This document shows positions 1-9,728 of a stretch of 64,000 nt of DNA, in pieces (position 1 is the stretch's first letter; every line of letters begins with the position of its first letter). The DNA lies in assembly GCA_037501455.1 (NCBI GenBank), contig CM074865.1, forward strand, positions 33,710,501-33,774,500, given 5' to 3'. The translations under genes were made by a program, and so were the position numbers. A model generated the notes under the pieces. It was not told the origin of the DNA. It ran no database searches and saw nothing but the letters and a program-made list of their open reading frames with translations. Origin of the DNA: Lantana camara. Its lineage: Eukaryota > Streptophyta > Magnoliopsida > Lamiales > Verbenaceae.

Positions 1-152
1 GAATCATTCGCAAGAGGCAAATTTAACATGGTAGCCACAATAGGAGTAATAAACGAATGAGATGCACCCGGATAATATAATGCATGTATGGGAATGTCAT
101 GTATGTGGAGTGTACCTTCCACTACGGTGGTAGGGTCGTTCTCGGTATTCTC
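1..152 (-). pseudogene. Retropepsin (protease) start, Tekay-like gypsy, cut by window edge
   Basis: Minus strand, directly after the gag stop and in the same frame, the sequence encodes DPTTVVEG, then HALYYPGASHSF. This matches the plus-strand copy near 28.6 kb, which reads HALFDPGATHSF, so it is the N-terminal part of the Ty3/gypsy aspartic protease that cuts the Gag-Pol polyprotein. The catalytic Asp is replaced by Tyr (codon at 72-74), so the enzyme would be dead even without the upstream stop. The rest lies outside the window. Confidence 0.8.
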
Positions 153-1211
153 TTACTCCCCGTCCAACGCATAAGCATGTACATGAGCCACGGGCCTCGT
201 CATGCCACCCAATCCTTGAGCTTTCAGCTCGGTGCAATTCCTTACTATGTGTCCGGTGCTCCCACAATTGAAGCACTTACCATGCTTCTTCCAATAATGA
301 TCCTCATCATGGGTGATATTACCACAATGTTCACACGGTTTACGCCCTTGGGTAGTTGGAGGAGTTTTCTTTCCTTTCCCTTTGTTGCCCACAAAACGGC
401 CTCTAGAAGATGGTTGTGGTGACTTAGAGAACGATTGTGGAGTTGCTCTCTTAAATCCCGAACCGGAACCCATAACACCCTTCTTGGTTCCAAGCCTTTG
501 TTCTTCCACTTCCACTTTCAAAGCTAACCCGGTAGCGGTAGCCCAATCATCAATTTGCACCGGAGCTAAAGACCTTGCTATCTCCCCACGAAGTCCTTCC
601 ACAAATTTCTCACACTTGCGATCTTCCTCATCGGTAATATGTGGTGCATATGGGGACAATCAGTTGAACTCGGCAATGTATCTGGTCACGGACATATTCC
701 CTTACTCCATATTCATGAATTCCCTCTCACGGCGCTTCCTTGCTTGTTTCGGTATGTAATGTACCCGAAACTCTCTAGCCAATATCTCCGATGTCACGTT
801 ATCCTCACCAACCCCAAGATGCGATATGGTGCTATGCCACCAATTATAATCCTCATCACGAAAGAGATCAATACCACATAAAGTCTTCTTTATTTCGGTG
901 CAAGTAACAACCCGAAAGATCCTCTCAATGGTTGTAATCCAATACTCCGCTTTCATGTCATCCGTGCTGCCCGAAAATATAGGTGGACGACGCCTACTAA
1001 ACAGATCATAAACACTCTCAACCGGAGCCGGTGGTGGAGGAGGTGCTTGTGCGGCTTGTTGTGCATTAACAGCTTGTACAAACTGAGTTATAAGAGCCAT
1101 GAGGTCCACTGCATTAGGTAGAGGCGGCGGTGCAGGTGGATTTTGATTATTCCCCAGTAGATCTTACTCATTTCCACGAGCCGGAGAACGGTCACGACGA
1201 CGTGGACGCAT
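153..1211 (-). pseudogene. Gag polyprotein, Tekay-like Ty3/gypsy, broken by stops
   Basis: Gag forms the virus-like particle and packages the element RNA. The likely start is the ATG at 1211-1209, giving an Arg-rich N-terminus (MRPRRRDRSP). A stop follows about 17 codons in, then a Pro-rich stretch, the capsid core (WITTIERIFRV, WWHSTISH, EFRVHYIP) and a second stop in the FN-LSPYAPH motif at about 660. Near the C-terminus is a CCHC zinc knuckle (CFNCGSTGHIVRNC), followed by AHVHAYALDGE and the stop at 153-155. The second gag in the window (23.7-28.6 kb) has the same order. Frame is kept throughout, so decay is by point mutation. Confidence 0.88.
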
Positions 1212-1434
1212 CCTACACAATTCAATCATGTATGCATGTTAGTTAGTCATATGCTCACATCACATAATATCAAGCAAGAAATGCAATTTCATAAATTAAA
1301 AACAAGAATTAACAAGATATAAGTAACATAAAGTCATATACAAAAGCAAAATAAATAAACACGAAAGAACATTATCCCTATGCCGTAGAACCTAGACGAC
1401 TTGAGACGACTCAAGAACCCGGTTTTGGACCTTC
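1212..1434 (-). other. Gypsy 5' leader between PBS and gag
   Basis: A/T-rich untranslated stretch between the primer binding site and the gag start of the minus-strand element. No ORF or structure stands out. Its position is that of the packaging leader. Confidence 0.6.
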
Positions 1435-1447
1435 GGCTCTGATACCA
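1435..1447 (-). promoter_or_regulatory. Primer binding site (initiator tRNA-Met)
   Basis: The minus strand reads TGGTATCAGAGCC, the usual plant PBS complementary to the 3' end of initiator tRNA-Met. It lies 12 bases inside the LTR end at 1460, which fixes the orientation of the element whose gag is at 153-1211. Confidence 0.9.
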
Positions 1448-1459
1448 ACCAAATAGGGG

Positions 1460-2692
1460 TGTAACGCCCCGACGAGGGCTTCCACGCCTATCCCGCACTA
1501 TGAACCTAGCTTGTATATAGAGTTGCTATCCATATACCCATCGGGCTCAAAGCAAGCGGTAACAAACGGACAACCTAGCTAGGCAGTACTAGACTCACAA
1601 AGCGAGTAAACAAACACAAGTACGCGGAAGCTTAAATCAAAACATAACAAGTGCATAGATTCATTCATTCATCAATTAAGTGACCATCACGGTCCAGCAC
1701 GAAATGCTCAAAGTACGGAATGTAAAATCATCCTAATGACCAACACGATCCAAACTAGCATAATAACTATCATACATACTAAATCCATAAAAGCTCGAAA
1801 CATAACATAAATCATAATATCAAAGTATGCTACAAACAAAACGAGTACAAACTAGACCACTAGAACAAGACTCTCAAAAGACTCTGCATAGCTTGACTCC
1901 AAAACACGACCTGCGGACACGAAAGGTAAAGGAGGTCAGTTCAAAAGGAACCGGTGAGGAGAAGTTTACATATATAAAAGGATATAAGTGGTTCAATACA
2001 TGCTCAAAACACAACGTCCATGATCCAACTCATTTTCAAAGTTAATGTAAGTTTTGTAAATGAATCATGAAACAAAGCACCGGCTCGGCGAGTACGAGCA
2101 CTCCATCCTTACTTCCCAAATCATAAGAAATCAAATCAATCCATCCGTACACAGTTGATGATGAGGGTGTACAGCCCCCAAACATCCTTACCATATGATG
2201 AGACGGGTCCATGAAACCGGTCTCTCCCTTGTAAATGTTAGCCCCAAAACCTCCTCGGAGTCTTAGTTAACAAGTTTCTTACATATGGGGACTTTCGAAT
2301 AAGGATATCCGTCGGCCCTATGCCTTCCCGGAATATCACTCATCTTGGTCCCCGAGTGCTAAACATCCAACCAATCAAGCGTTCTTACATGGGGCAACAA
2401 ACCTCGCTACACAACTCTTACGTACATAATATCCAACAAAGTTCCAAAACCATTTTTGGGTATCTATCCCATATACCAAAATTCAAGTTTTACTTGTAAA
2501 CCATTTTCCATAAGAAAATATCCATAATACGAGCAAGGCTCACAAAACTTGGCTTACAAAACCTATATATACATTTTGAAAATGGGAGTTTAAATCATCA
2601 AACATGATAGGCTATAGGTGTCCACAGTTTTGAAAACATTTTTACATAATAGCTCCTCACCTTTACCAATAACACCGAAGGCCAACCATGAG
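1460..2692 (-). repeat. 3' part of 5' LTR of the minus-strand gypsy element
   Basis: Minus strand ends GGGGCGTTACA at 1460, next to the PBS, so this is the 5' LTR of the gag element. It carries the LTR landmarks seen elsewhere in diverged form: the 'GGCATAGGGCCGACGG' block near 2310-2325 and the terminal 'TAGTGCGGGATAGG' block near 1485. The upstream part of this LTR is missing or displaced by the LTR that begins at 2693. No ORF of note. Confidence 0.75.
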
Positions 2693-4548
2693 TGTAGTAC
2701 CCCCAACCGGGAGGCGCCACATCCCCCGCACTATGAGCCCGATCCACGAATGAAATGAAAAGTCCATACATAAACCTAGCTCACAGTGAACGGGGACTCA
2801 CTCACTCTATAGGCAAGGCGGGAACTAAACTTACGCAACCAATTAAAACAATTTCAATAAAACAAATACAATTACCTAGTCCCGAAATTCAATAAAATCA
2901 TAAAACATCAAATATGCGGGTTCATGATAGTAGTAAGAATCAATACAAATATTACATTCTTCGACTTAACAAATCATGCTACAATATGCATATGAATCAA
3001 CTCTGACTTGACCAAAAGACTTAACTTCCCGCCTAGCACTCCAAACCTGCAAGAAAACTAAAAACAAATCGGGTTCAGTCTATAGGAGACTGGTGGGTAT
3101 AAAATGGGGCATATTAATATAATACTGCAGAAATTAAACACCCACGCATGCAAGCTATAATCCCACGTGAGGTTTTTAGAATATTTCCGAAGTAGGTGAA
3201 AACAAAATAAAACAACGCTCGGGATTACAACAATCAATTTAATTCAATCAATCAATCAGTCAAAATGTGAGCCCGGCGAGGGGGGTAAAATCTCCAACCT
3301 ACACCTCGTGTGTGCAAAACTTTATTCATTAGCGATCATGCAACAGTCATTTCATTCATTCCATCATTCAATCATTGTCATTCGTTCATGCATTAACAAT
3401 TACACCTTCTTCCTCGGGGTGCTGGACGGGTTAGCAAGACCCGGCCACCCAATCAATAATGACCAATGGGATTACATGAATTCCCCAATTGGCACTCAGC
3501 TCCCATTCCTCGCTAAAACTCCTAGCGAGGGTCGGTATCACCGCTACGATATGAGACTAGCACACGGGATCACCGTCGGCACTTGCCTCCCCGGATAGCC
3601 ACATGCACCAAGTCCCTGGGCCCCGAGCAATCAATCATGTCCTCGCCAAAACAATCGGTAAGTATTCATAAAAGAGAAAGGGTTTCACAGTCAAAATCAT
3701 AGACTCCTTGAAACGACTCGATATATATATATATAGATATATACTTTGGCTTAAAACTTTCAAATAAGGGATATATATCGGGGAATCATAGCTAATAGAA
3801 GAGAAACCCACTTGTACACCTTACCGAACGATACCAAGAAGAAAATCACACTTGGGAGTAACCTATGAACCCGGCATCTCCGCCCTGGAGAAAACTATAC
3901 AAAGGACAATGTAATGTACTCGTGAGACTCAAGACTATAAATGAACTATATATGACGCACGGCCACGTAATGAATATGATATAAATGCATAACGGATGTT
4001 ATTATGTCATGGAAACGTTCATGTACATGATTAATACCTTAGAGACATATAAATAATCATTCCATTTCTTTCAAGAAGCGTTCACATCCGTTCAAGTTCA
4101 TAACTTTCACATTTATATCAAATCAACCCAAGAATTTCAAATAATGATCCTATCATATAACTTGTTAACAATTCATGCATATTATAAAAGGAACAAAGAA
4201 ATATCACACGAGTTGAATAAACAAGGCATTCTTGCGTGTATGCATGTATAAGGGCATACAAGACAATTCATGTCATATTTCGCGTATAAAAATATCGAGA
4301 TTACATAACAATTCCGTAATGAAACATGAAATGGTATCAATTTCTTTCCATAATTTCAAATAGATCAAACAATTCATGATATAATATAAATATAAATTAG
4401 GAATAACAATTAAGATTTAATACCTACGTACCCTACATGCACGTATTAAAATAACACGGCATTCATGTAATTCATGCATGTATTAGAGAATATATATATA
4501 TATACCACAAATGCATGAAATAGGCTATATATATATATATATATGTAC

Positions 4549-4587
<39 letters not shown>
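2693..4587 (-). repeat. Tekay-like LTR, 5'-truncated at a TA tract
   Basis: On the minus strand this ends ...GGGTACTACA at 2693 after the conserved U5 block (CCCGCCTTGCC...GTGAGTGAGTCCCCGTTC...GTGCGGGGGATGTGG) that also precedes 27669. Further in are the block 'GACTGAACCC' with 'ACCAGTCTCC' (~3075-3100), the GGGGAGGCAAG/CCGACGG block (~3570-3600) and 'TCTCCAGGGCGGAGATGCCGGG' homology (~3870-3895). The LTR start is missing: it stops inside a long TA tract exactly where the TRIM LTR begins. Confidence 0.78.
4486..4587. repeat. (TA)n microsatellite tract
   Basis: Imperfect TA dinucleotide runs, the longest about 4554-4586, inside the LTR just before the TRIM LTR. Similar tracts sit at the same place in other Tekay-like LTRs here (about 55060-55094, 56408-56442, 60795-60823), so the tract is part of the LTR architecture. 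Confidence 0.85.
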
Positions 4588-4590
<3 letters not shown>

Positions 4591-4781
4591 AATGTCCCAC
4601 ATCGAAAGTGAGGAGAACGAAATCTGCCCTTATAAGGGGAGATGAATACCTCACCCTGTGGACGAGTTCTGCGCTACGGCTGGGTTCTCCAGTGGGCACA
4701 GGAACAAAACCGTGAGGCCGTTTCGATTAAGGGCGGGCAAAGCGGACAATATTCACAGGAAGGTGGTTCTGGGCTTTTACA
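4588..4781 (+). repeat. TRIM-type 194-bp LTR
   Basis: Starts TGTAATGTCCCACATCG and ends GGGCTTTTACA, 194 bp. It is the plus-strand counterpart of the two 194-bp LTRs of the complete TRIM at 41063-41515 (shared 'CTTATAAGGGGAGATGAATACC' type block and 'GAGAACCCAGC' on the other strand). No second LTR lies nearby. What follows is a PBS and a gypsy leader, not the 65-bp TRIM core. Confidence 0.8.
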
Positions 4782-4880
4782 TATGGTATCAAAGCCTAGG
4801 GTTGCAAAACCCGGGTTCTCATGTCGTGATTGAGTCAGTTTAGGTCGTACGGCATAGGAACAACTTGGCAACGTCTGCAT
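4782..4880 (+). other. PBS and Tekay-like leader joined to the TRIM LTR
   Basis: TGGTATCAAAGCC at 4784-4796 is a PBS with one change from TGGTATCAGAGCC. The next ~85 bases (TAGGGTTGCAAAACCCGGG..., GAGTCAGTTTAGGTCGTACGG, GGAACAACTTG) match the leader after the plus-strand PBS at 23514 almost base for base. The leader is therefore of the long-LTR gypsy family although the LTR in front is of TRIM type. Confidence 0.8.
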
Positions 4881-7748
4881 CACATTAAATTTTCATGGTT
4901 AATTGTTATTAATTGCTCAAAATTTCTTGATATATGTGATCTACTTTCAATTTCGTTGCTTCAGGTGTTGCAATTGCATTTTATATGTTTTGATTGATCT
5001 AAATATGTGCCATAAGCATATGCTAATCTACATGCATCTATATTCGAGTGGAATCTTTGGTTATAGGTTATTGTCATGTTAATAAAGCTATTACGAACTT
5101 CAACAATGGGTTCCTTCTATTAAACTAATGAAGAGGTTATGGAATTAAGAGAATAGAAAGTCGGTGTTAAATCTTCAAGGCTATCAACATGGAGCTATAT
5201 TTCATTACTCAACATCGCGATAGAAGGCGAGGTTATTTACAAACATCCGAGGATCATTGTCTTTTCTAAATGGAGCCATGTTCGTTGGTGTCCTTACAAC
5301 GGTATATCCAAGTTTTCTCATCATCCAAAAGATACCATTGTAGAAAGAGCAAGATCGAAACTATATGAGAGGATGTCAGTTCTCATAAATACTTTGAAGA
5401 TCAACACTTCCGATGTGGAACCTATACTTCATTTGTGGGGTTTCTAATAATAGTAGCTTTACTCAGGTTGAAAGCCATGAATTGTCAACTTTAAGCTTAA
5501 AAGTTAGCAAAGGAGATCAACCGGTATGCCTACACTATGAAGATTTCCAACCGGATTCCATAGGATCATTATCTCAAAGGTGTTTTAGATTCGAGATTTC
5601 TATCAATGAGTACGCGATAACCTTCAATAGAAGTCAAGGTAAAATAGGTTTAGGGTTGATAAGCAACACAGATCGTCGAGAATGAACTTCCAAGTAAAGC
5701 AAGTTGTTAGAAGCTAAGTTCGGGAAGATGAAATGGGGATACCTCGGATTCTGGATCCAAGCTGAAATTGTTGTGTTGAGAAGTCGAATTGGGATATATG
5801 GAGCAACAAATGGAAACGATAGAGAAAGGCAAAGAGTTGTTGAAGGGAAATTATGTGCTCAAGTGTAAGCAATTGGAAGATGAGTTCCTTCAATCATTAA
5901 ATTTATAAGGAATACTTAAGGGAACCTTGAGCAGAGAGACAATTAAAGGTAAGATTTGAAACAACATTTGGAATCAATCTTTGAAGGAAGTCAAGATACT
6001 GATTCCATGAGCGTGGAAGAAGTTGGGTTCGAGGGATTTCAATTTTGGATAGCGGGAACACATAAGTGGATACAAGGAAACTTTGAAGATTTAGAAGAAT
6101 ATGGGTTCAAGAGATCGTGTTCTCGGACCATGGAGAATTGAGGACTATGGGAAGCATCATCACGATCGAACAATGTTCAGCCTTACAACTTATGCTCACA
6201 ACATTGAGATCAAAGGACAAGATGTCGTGCTAAAGATACCACTACGGTGATAGGTTCAATGCATTCATAGCACGTGCACCATGGATCGCAAATTAGTTAT
6301 TTAAATTCTTATTATATGTGTTTTAATACTCTAATTGTTAAATTATTGTTGCATACTTATTTGTTGAATTATGTGTCTTGATGTTGCATTTCCTTGTTTA
6401 AAATATCTACTACGTGCACCTAGCATCATAACCCCACATGCATCGTTTCAGTGTTTACGTGTTAGGTTGTCCTTCCCGTATGATGCTCTAATTATTATCC
6501 CAATTGGAGATCAACCGAACCGAGTCGAAGAAGAACCTTTTGATAATAAGGTTGAGACAGAAATAGAGATGGAATCTTGGAAAGAAAGGGGGGTTAGAGT
6601 TGATTTCGGGGTTCATGGATCGAACAAGATTAGGAAATGGGGTTCTGAGAATTAGATAAGAAGTGAAGGGTAAAGGATTTGGATTGCTATTATGCTTAAA
6701 ACTCCTCCTAATGAAAATTGCTTGTCAAGGAGTCTGATGAAAGAAGGATCGATGGAGTTTAAGATGTAAAGGTGGAAATTTTAAGGGGGAGAGCATGACC
6801 AAGAAACAGAATTAAAGCTTGCAGCTATGCTCGAAGAATTATTTAGTAAGAATAACCAAAATGCAAGCCATGGAAGATATGGAAGCTTAATGATGGTGAT
6901 TGGAAAGGAATAAGGAGGCCTTAACGATTAAACCATCAAGGTGAGAGCTAAGTCATTAAAATTCGAGTTGAAGATTACCACGGGGAGAATGAGAAGGAAT
7001 GTGGATAACGCACGACATATAAACCTTACTCAGTTGTCAGTCGTTCCTTCATAAGGGCTTAATAGGATATTAAGTTAAAGAAAATCGGAAAGTAATGATC
7101 GTTAAAGGACTTGGATCAAGCATCAAGGCTCATTAAGAAAGTTTTATCTCGAATTAAGAGATTACATGGAGCAGAACCGAATGCACAGCTACTACCATGG
7201 ATAAGAGATGAGAAAGGATCCACGAAAAGGTTGGTCTAATGGTGGGAACGATCATGAGATGGAAATCAAACTTAGGGCCTTGGAAGTAGTTGATCTTGAA
7301 TATGGTGAATTCGGGCATCGACAAGGATAGAAGATTCAAACATGATTCATAGAAGGAATGTTCTGATGATATTTAAGATAAGCAGAGTTCGACTGGTTGA
7401 AAGAATTAGTCATGTCAAGGGAAGATATAGAGGTTAAGGGTGAGGAGTTAAAGAAGGAAGTGAGCACGATCCTAAGGGTTAATTGAATTCCAAGGAATCC
7501 ACCAAATTGAAGAAGGTGATACAGGTGAAAGAGTGAAAGTAGGGCTAGCCGAGAGTTGTCTTCTCTTCAATCGAACACTCATATTAAGGGCATTAAAGAT
7601 AAGTCAAGAGCCAACCCAGCTTTTGGGTCGAATTATCCAATTGGACCATGAATTAATCAACTTCAAATTTCTTGGCTACGGTGAACGGTACATAAAACAT
7701 TCATGGTATATGCACACATGTAATTTAATTTAATTGGTTTCTTAATGT
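4881..7748 (+). other. Decayed internal region of a gypsy-derived element
   Basis: About 2.9 kb between a gypsy leader and the minus copia insertion. Open frames are short (largest 5413-5685, 90 codons, and 6371-6655, 94 codons) and I do not recognise them. The 5413 frame ends with a pattern faintly like an aspartic-protease C-terminus (NEYAITFNRSQGKIGL), which I would not rely on. A purine tract AAGGGGGAGAG at about 6783 resembles the family PPT but no LTR follows. The region continues beyond the copia at 17200-17510. It could be the long non-coding core of a LARD-like derivative or a very old gag-pol. Confidence 0.5.
6235..6300 (+). pseudogene. Possible gag/protease junction remnant
   Basis: ACTACGGTGATAGGTTCAATGCATTCATA and the following bases align by eye with the gag-protease junction at about 28575-28635 (GGTGGAAGGTACTATATGCATTCATA...). 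If real, the surrounding 2.9 kb is an extremely decayed Tekay-like internal region. The match is short. Confidence 0.3.
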
Positions 7749-8120
7749 TATATTGTTGGAAAACACGAATCAGAAAGCAGCGGAATTTAAAAATTTTCCC
7801 AACAAAAGGACCTTGAACTCGCAATCGTGTAACCAAATTCGTAAAGATAGAAAACTTACTTTTCTTTTATTCTTTCTTGAAGCGTTTCAAGCCACCCAAG
7901 AACGCTCTTCTCGCGGCTTGATCCCCTCTCCTTGGTAAAGCTCGAATCTTCAAACTTCTAACTTGAAGTCTCTAGAGAAAGTCCACCAACTTGATCACAA
8001 TCTAACTAGTAAGGATGCTAGTTCTCTAGTTAGTGTTTAGGCTTAACCTAGGGTTTAATTTAATCTTGGAGAAAGGAAGGTGTTCAACACATGAACCAAG
8101 AATTGTCTATTAGCTCTAAA

Positions 8121-8148
8121 GGGGAGCTCGAGCTCCCCTATATATAGG
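8121..8148 (-). promoter_or_regulatory. LTR TATA box with 18-bp palindrome at the start-site region
   Basis: On the minus strand CCTATATATAG (8148-8138) is followed at once by the perfect palindrome GGGGAGCTCGAGCTCCCC (8138-8121). The same pair occurs in the partner LTR (15603-15630) and in the plus copia LTRs (TATA 43210-43220; palindrome with one mismatch 43219-43236; 3' LTR split copy at 51177-51190 and 53816-53833). This is the likely core promoter driving the genomic RNA. Confidence 0.7.
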
Positions 8149-8466
8149 AGGGAGTGCCGATCCAAATCCTTGTTGGGAAAGGATTTGGTTCCTCTCTCTC
8201 CTATTACTTGATCATCAAGTATTTTCCAACTTTGACTTTGAATTCTAATTCTAGTCAACTTTTAAGAGAGCTAAAAATATCCAAACTATTTTTGGATAAT
8301 TTTATACTTTATTTATTATAAAATAAATAACTTATTTTTATCTAATTAATTAATTCGTAATTAATTAACTAGATTATTTTCTCCAAAATTAGACTTTCTT
8401 TTTAATTCAAAATTAAACCAAAGTCTATTAAATAATTAACACATTAATTATTTAACATCACATAAT

Positions 8467-8535
8467 CACGTGTGGCACACGTGTCCTAATGACACGTGTC
8501 CAATCACGTGAGCCACACGTTTGATTTCACACGTG
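8467..8535 (-). promoter_or_regulatory. Cluster of five CACGTG (G-box/ABRE) hexamers in U3
   Basis: CACGTG occurs at 8467, 8478, 8493, 8505 and 8530, about 330 bp upstream of the TATA box in the element's orientation. The partner LTR carries the same cluster (about 15949-16017). The older plus copy has related clusters at 42801-42871 and 50764-50838, partly mutated. CACGTG is the core bound by plant bZIP (ABA) and bHLH/PIF factors. Confidence 0.7.
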
Positions 8536-9712
8536 TGGAACCCCTTAGGCTCGATTAACTCGTTTAATCATTTTTAAGCCTCAACTCATGTAACCAAGTT
8601 GTTGTGTGTGACCCTCTAGGTTCTCAATTCAATTAGCAGTGACCCCAATTAATTAATTCACTAATTAATTAATCAGTCCACAGATTAAACGACCATAGTC
8701 TAGCAACAGGTGTTTAACCCCTAGCTGAATTGGAATGTTCGGATTCGACAGAACCTTTAAGTCATTGATTCATGTGAGATACAATCCTCCTTCATTGATT
8801 CATGTGAGATACAATCCTCCTACTTACTATCTCTCAACCAAGATCTAGGGCAAGGGAATAATCAGAACCCTAATAATCCGGTCTTAAAGATAAGTGCATT
8901 TCATATCCATTTGATCTCAATCCAAGAAACCCTTTTCTTGATGTCTTGATCTACTGCCTTGGCCAAGGACTCCATATGGCATATGAATGACTTATACAAT
9001 AAGAGATCACCTTGCAAATGCAAGTGTAGGTCCTTTCTTGATTCTCATTCACTTTCATGAATCACTTGTGCAGCCCCAGCATAAGCCTTGAATCAGTTGT
9101 CTAAGGCGACATCCTTTAAAGCTTATACCAAAGACTACAGAGTTAACTCATAAAGTGACAAGGAACCTCAAGTGTAAGGATCAATTAATCACATCAATGA
9201 CTCGTGAGATATTTCCTAATCTGGAAGTTTCCATTTCCTGAAATAGAAACTTCCTTTCCCATTTAGGAATGTTCTCACACGGGGCACCTCAGTGAACTTA
9301 CTTATTAAAGTAAGCACCCTCATGTATCACGCACGTATCAACTATACACTTTGCACCTCCATGAAACAAGGTGGTCCTTCTTAAGGGCGCGATCCCACAA
9401 GCAAGCCTTAGAGGAGTCAGGTTGACACTCCCACTGTCTGTAGGACTCATCGGCTTGGAGTATTTTACTAATCATGACTTATGTGATATAGGGCTCGTTT
9501 CATGAACCATTTCACCCAAATGGTAGAGTCCTAAAGTCATCAGGATTAGGGGAGTTCTCATACATGCACAGCTAAAGTAAACGCATACCAAACAAGAGCA
9601 TATAAAGAAGTGTTGCCTAAATTCGTTATTTCATTCAAAGATTGTCTGTGATACCAGGAAAGTCCCAAAACGGATTATGACTAATCGGCTTTCTAGGGCA
9701 CTATTCCTAACA

Positions 9713-9728
9713 ATCTCCCACTTGCCCG
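9713..9728 (-). promoter_or_regulatory. Polypurine tract of minus copia copy
   Basis: Minus strand reads CGGGCAAGTGGGAGAT directly before the LTR start TGTTAGG. The plus copia copy has the identical string at 49601-49616. It would prime plus-strand DNA synthesis. Confidence 0.85.

Larger units (their letters stand above)
7754..9712 (-). repeat. 3' LTR of minus copia copy
   Basis: 1959 bp, same length as the other LTR. Contains a tandem duplication of a ~30-bp unit (CATTGATTCATGTGAGATAC at 8763 and 8794 regions), a TATA box, and a cluster of CACGTG hexamers, all also present in the partner LTR. Confidence 0.93.

Noticed and set aside
4472..4699. Frame with long Tyr-Ile repeats
   Set aside because: It is a translated TA microsatellite.
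5413..5685. 90-codon frame with a weak aspartic-protease-like tail
   Set aside because: No catalytic motif, no upstream partner, no homologous copy in the window. Not enough to call a host gene.
6783..6793. PPT-like AAGGGGGAGAG as the 3' end of an element
   Set aside because: No LTR start (TGTAA or similar) follows; the true PPT of this region is at 17498.
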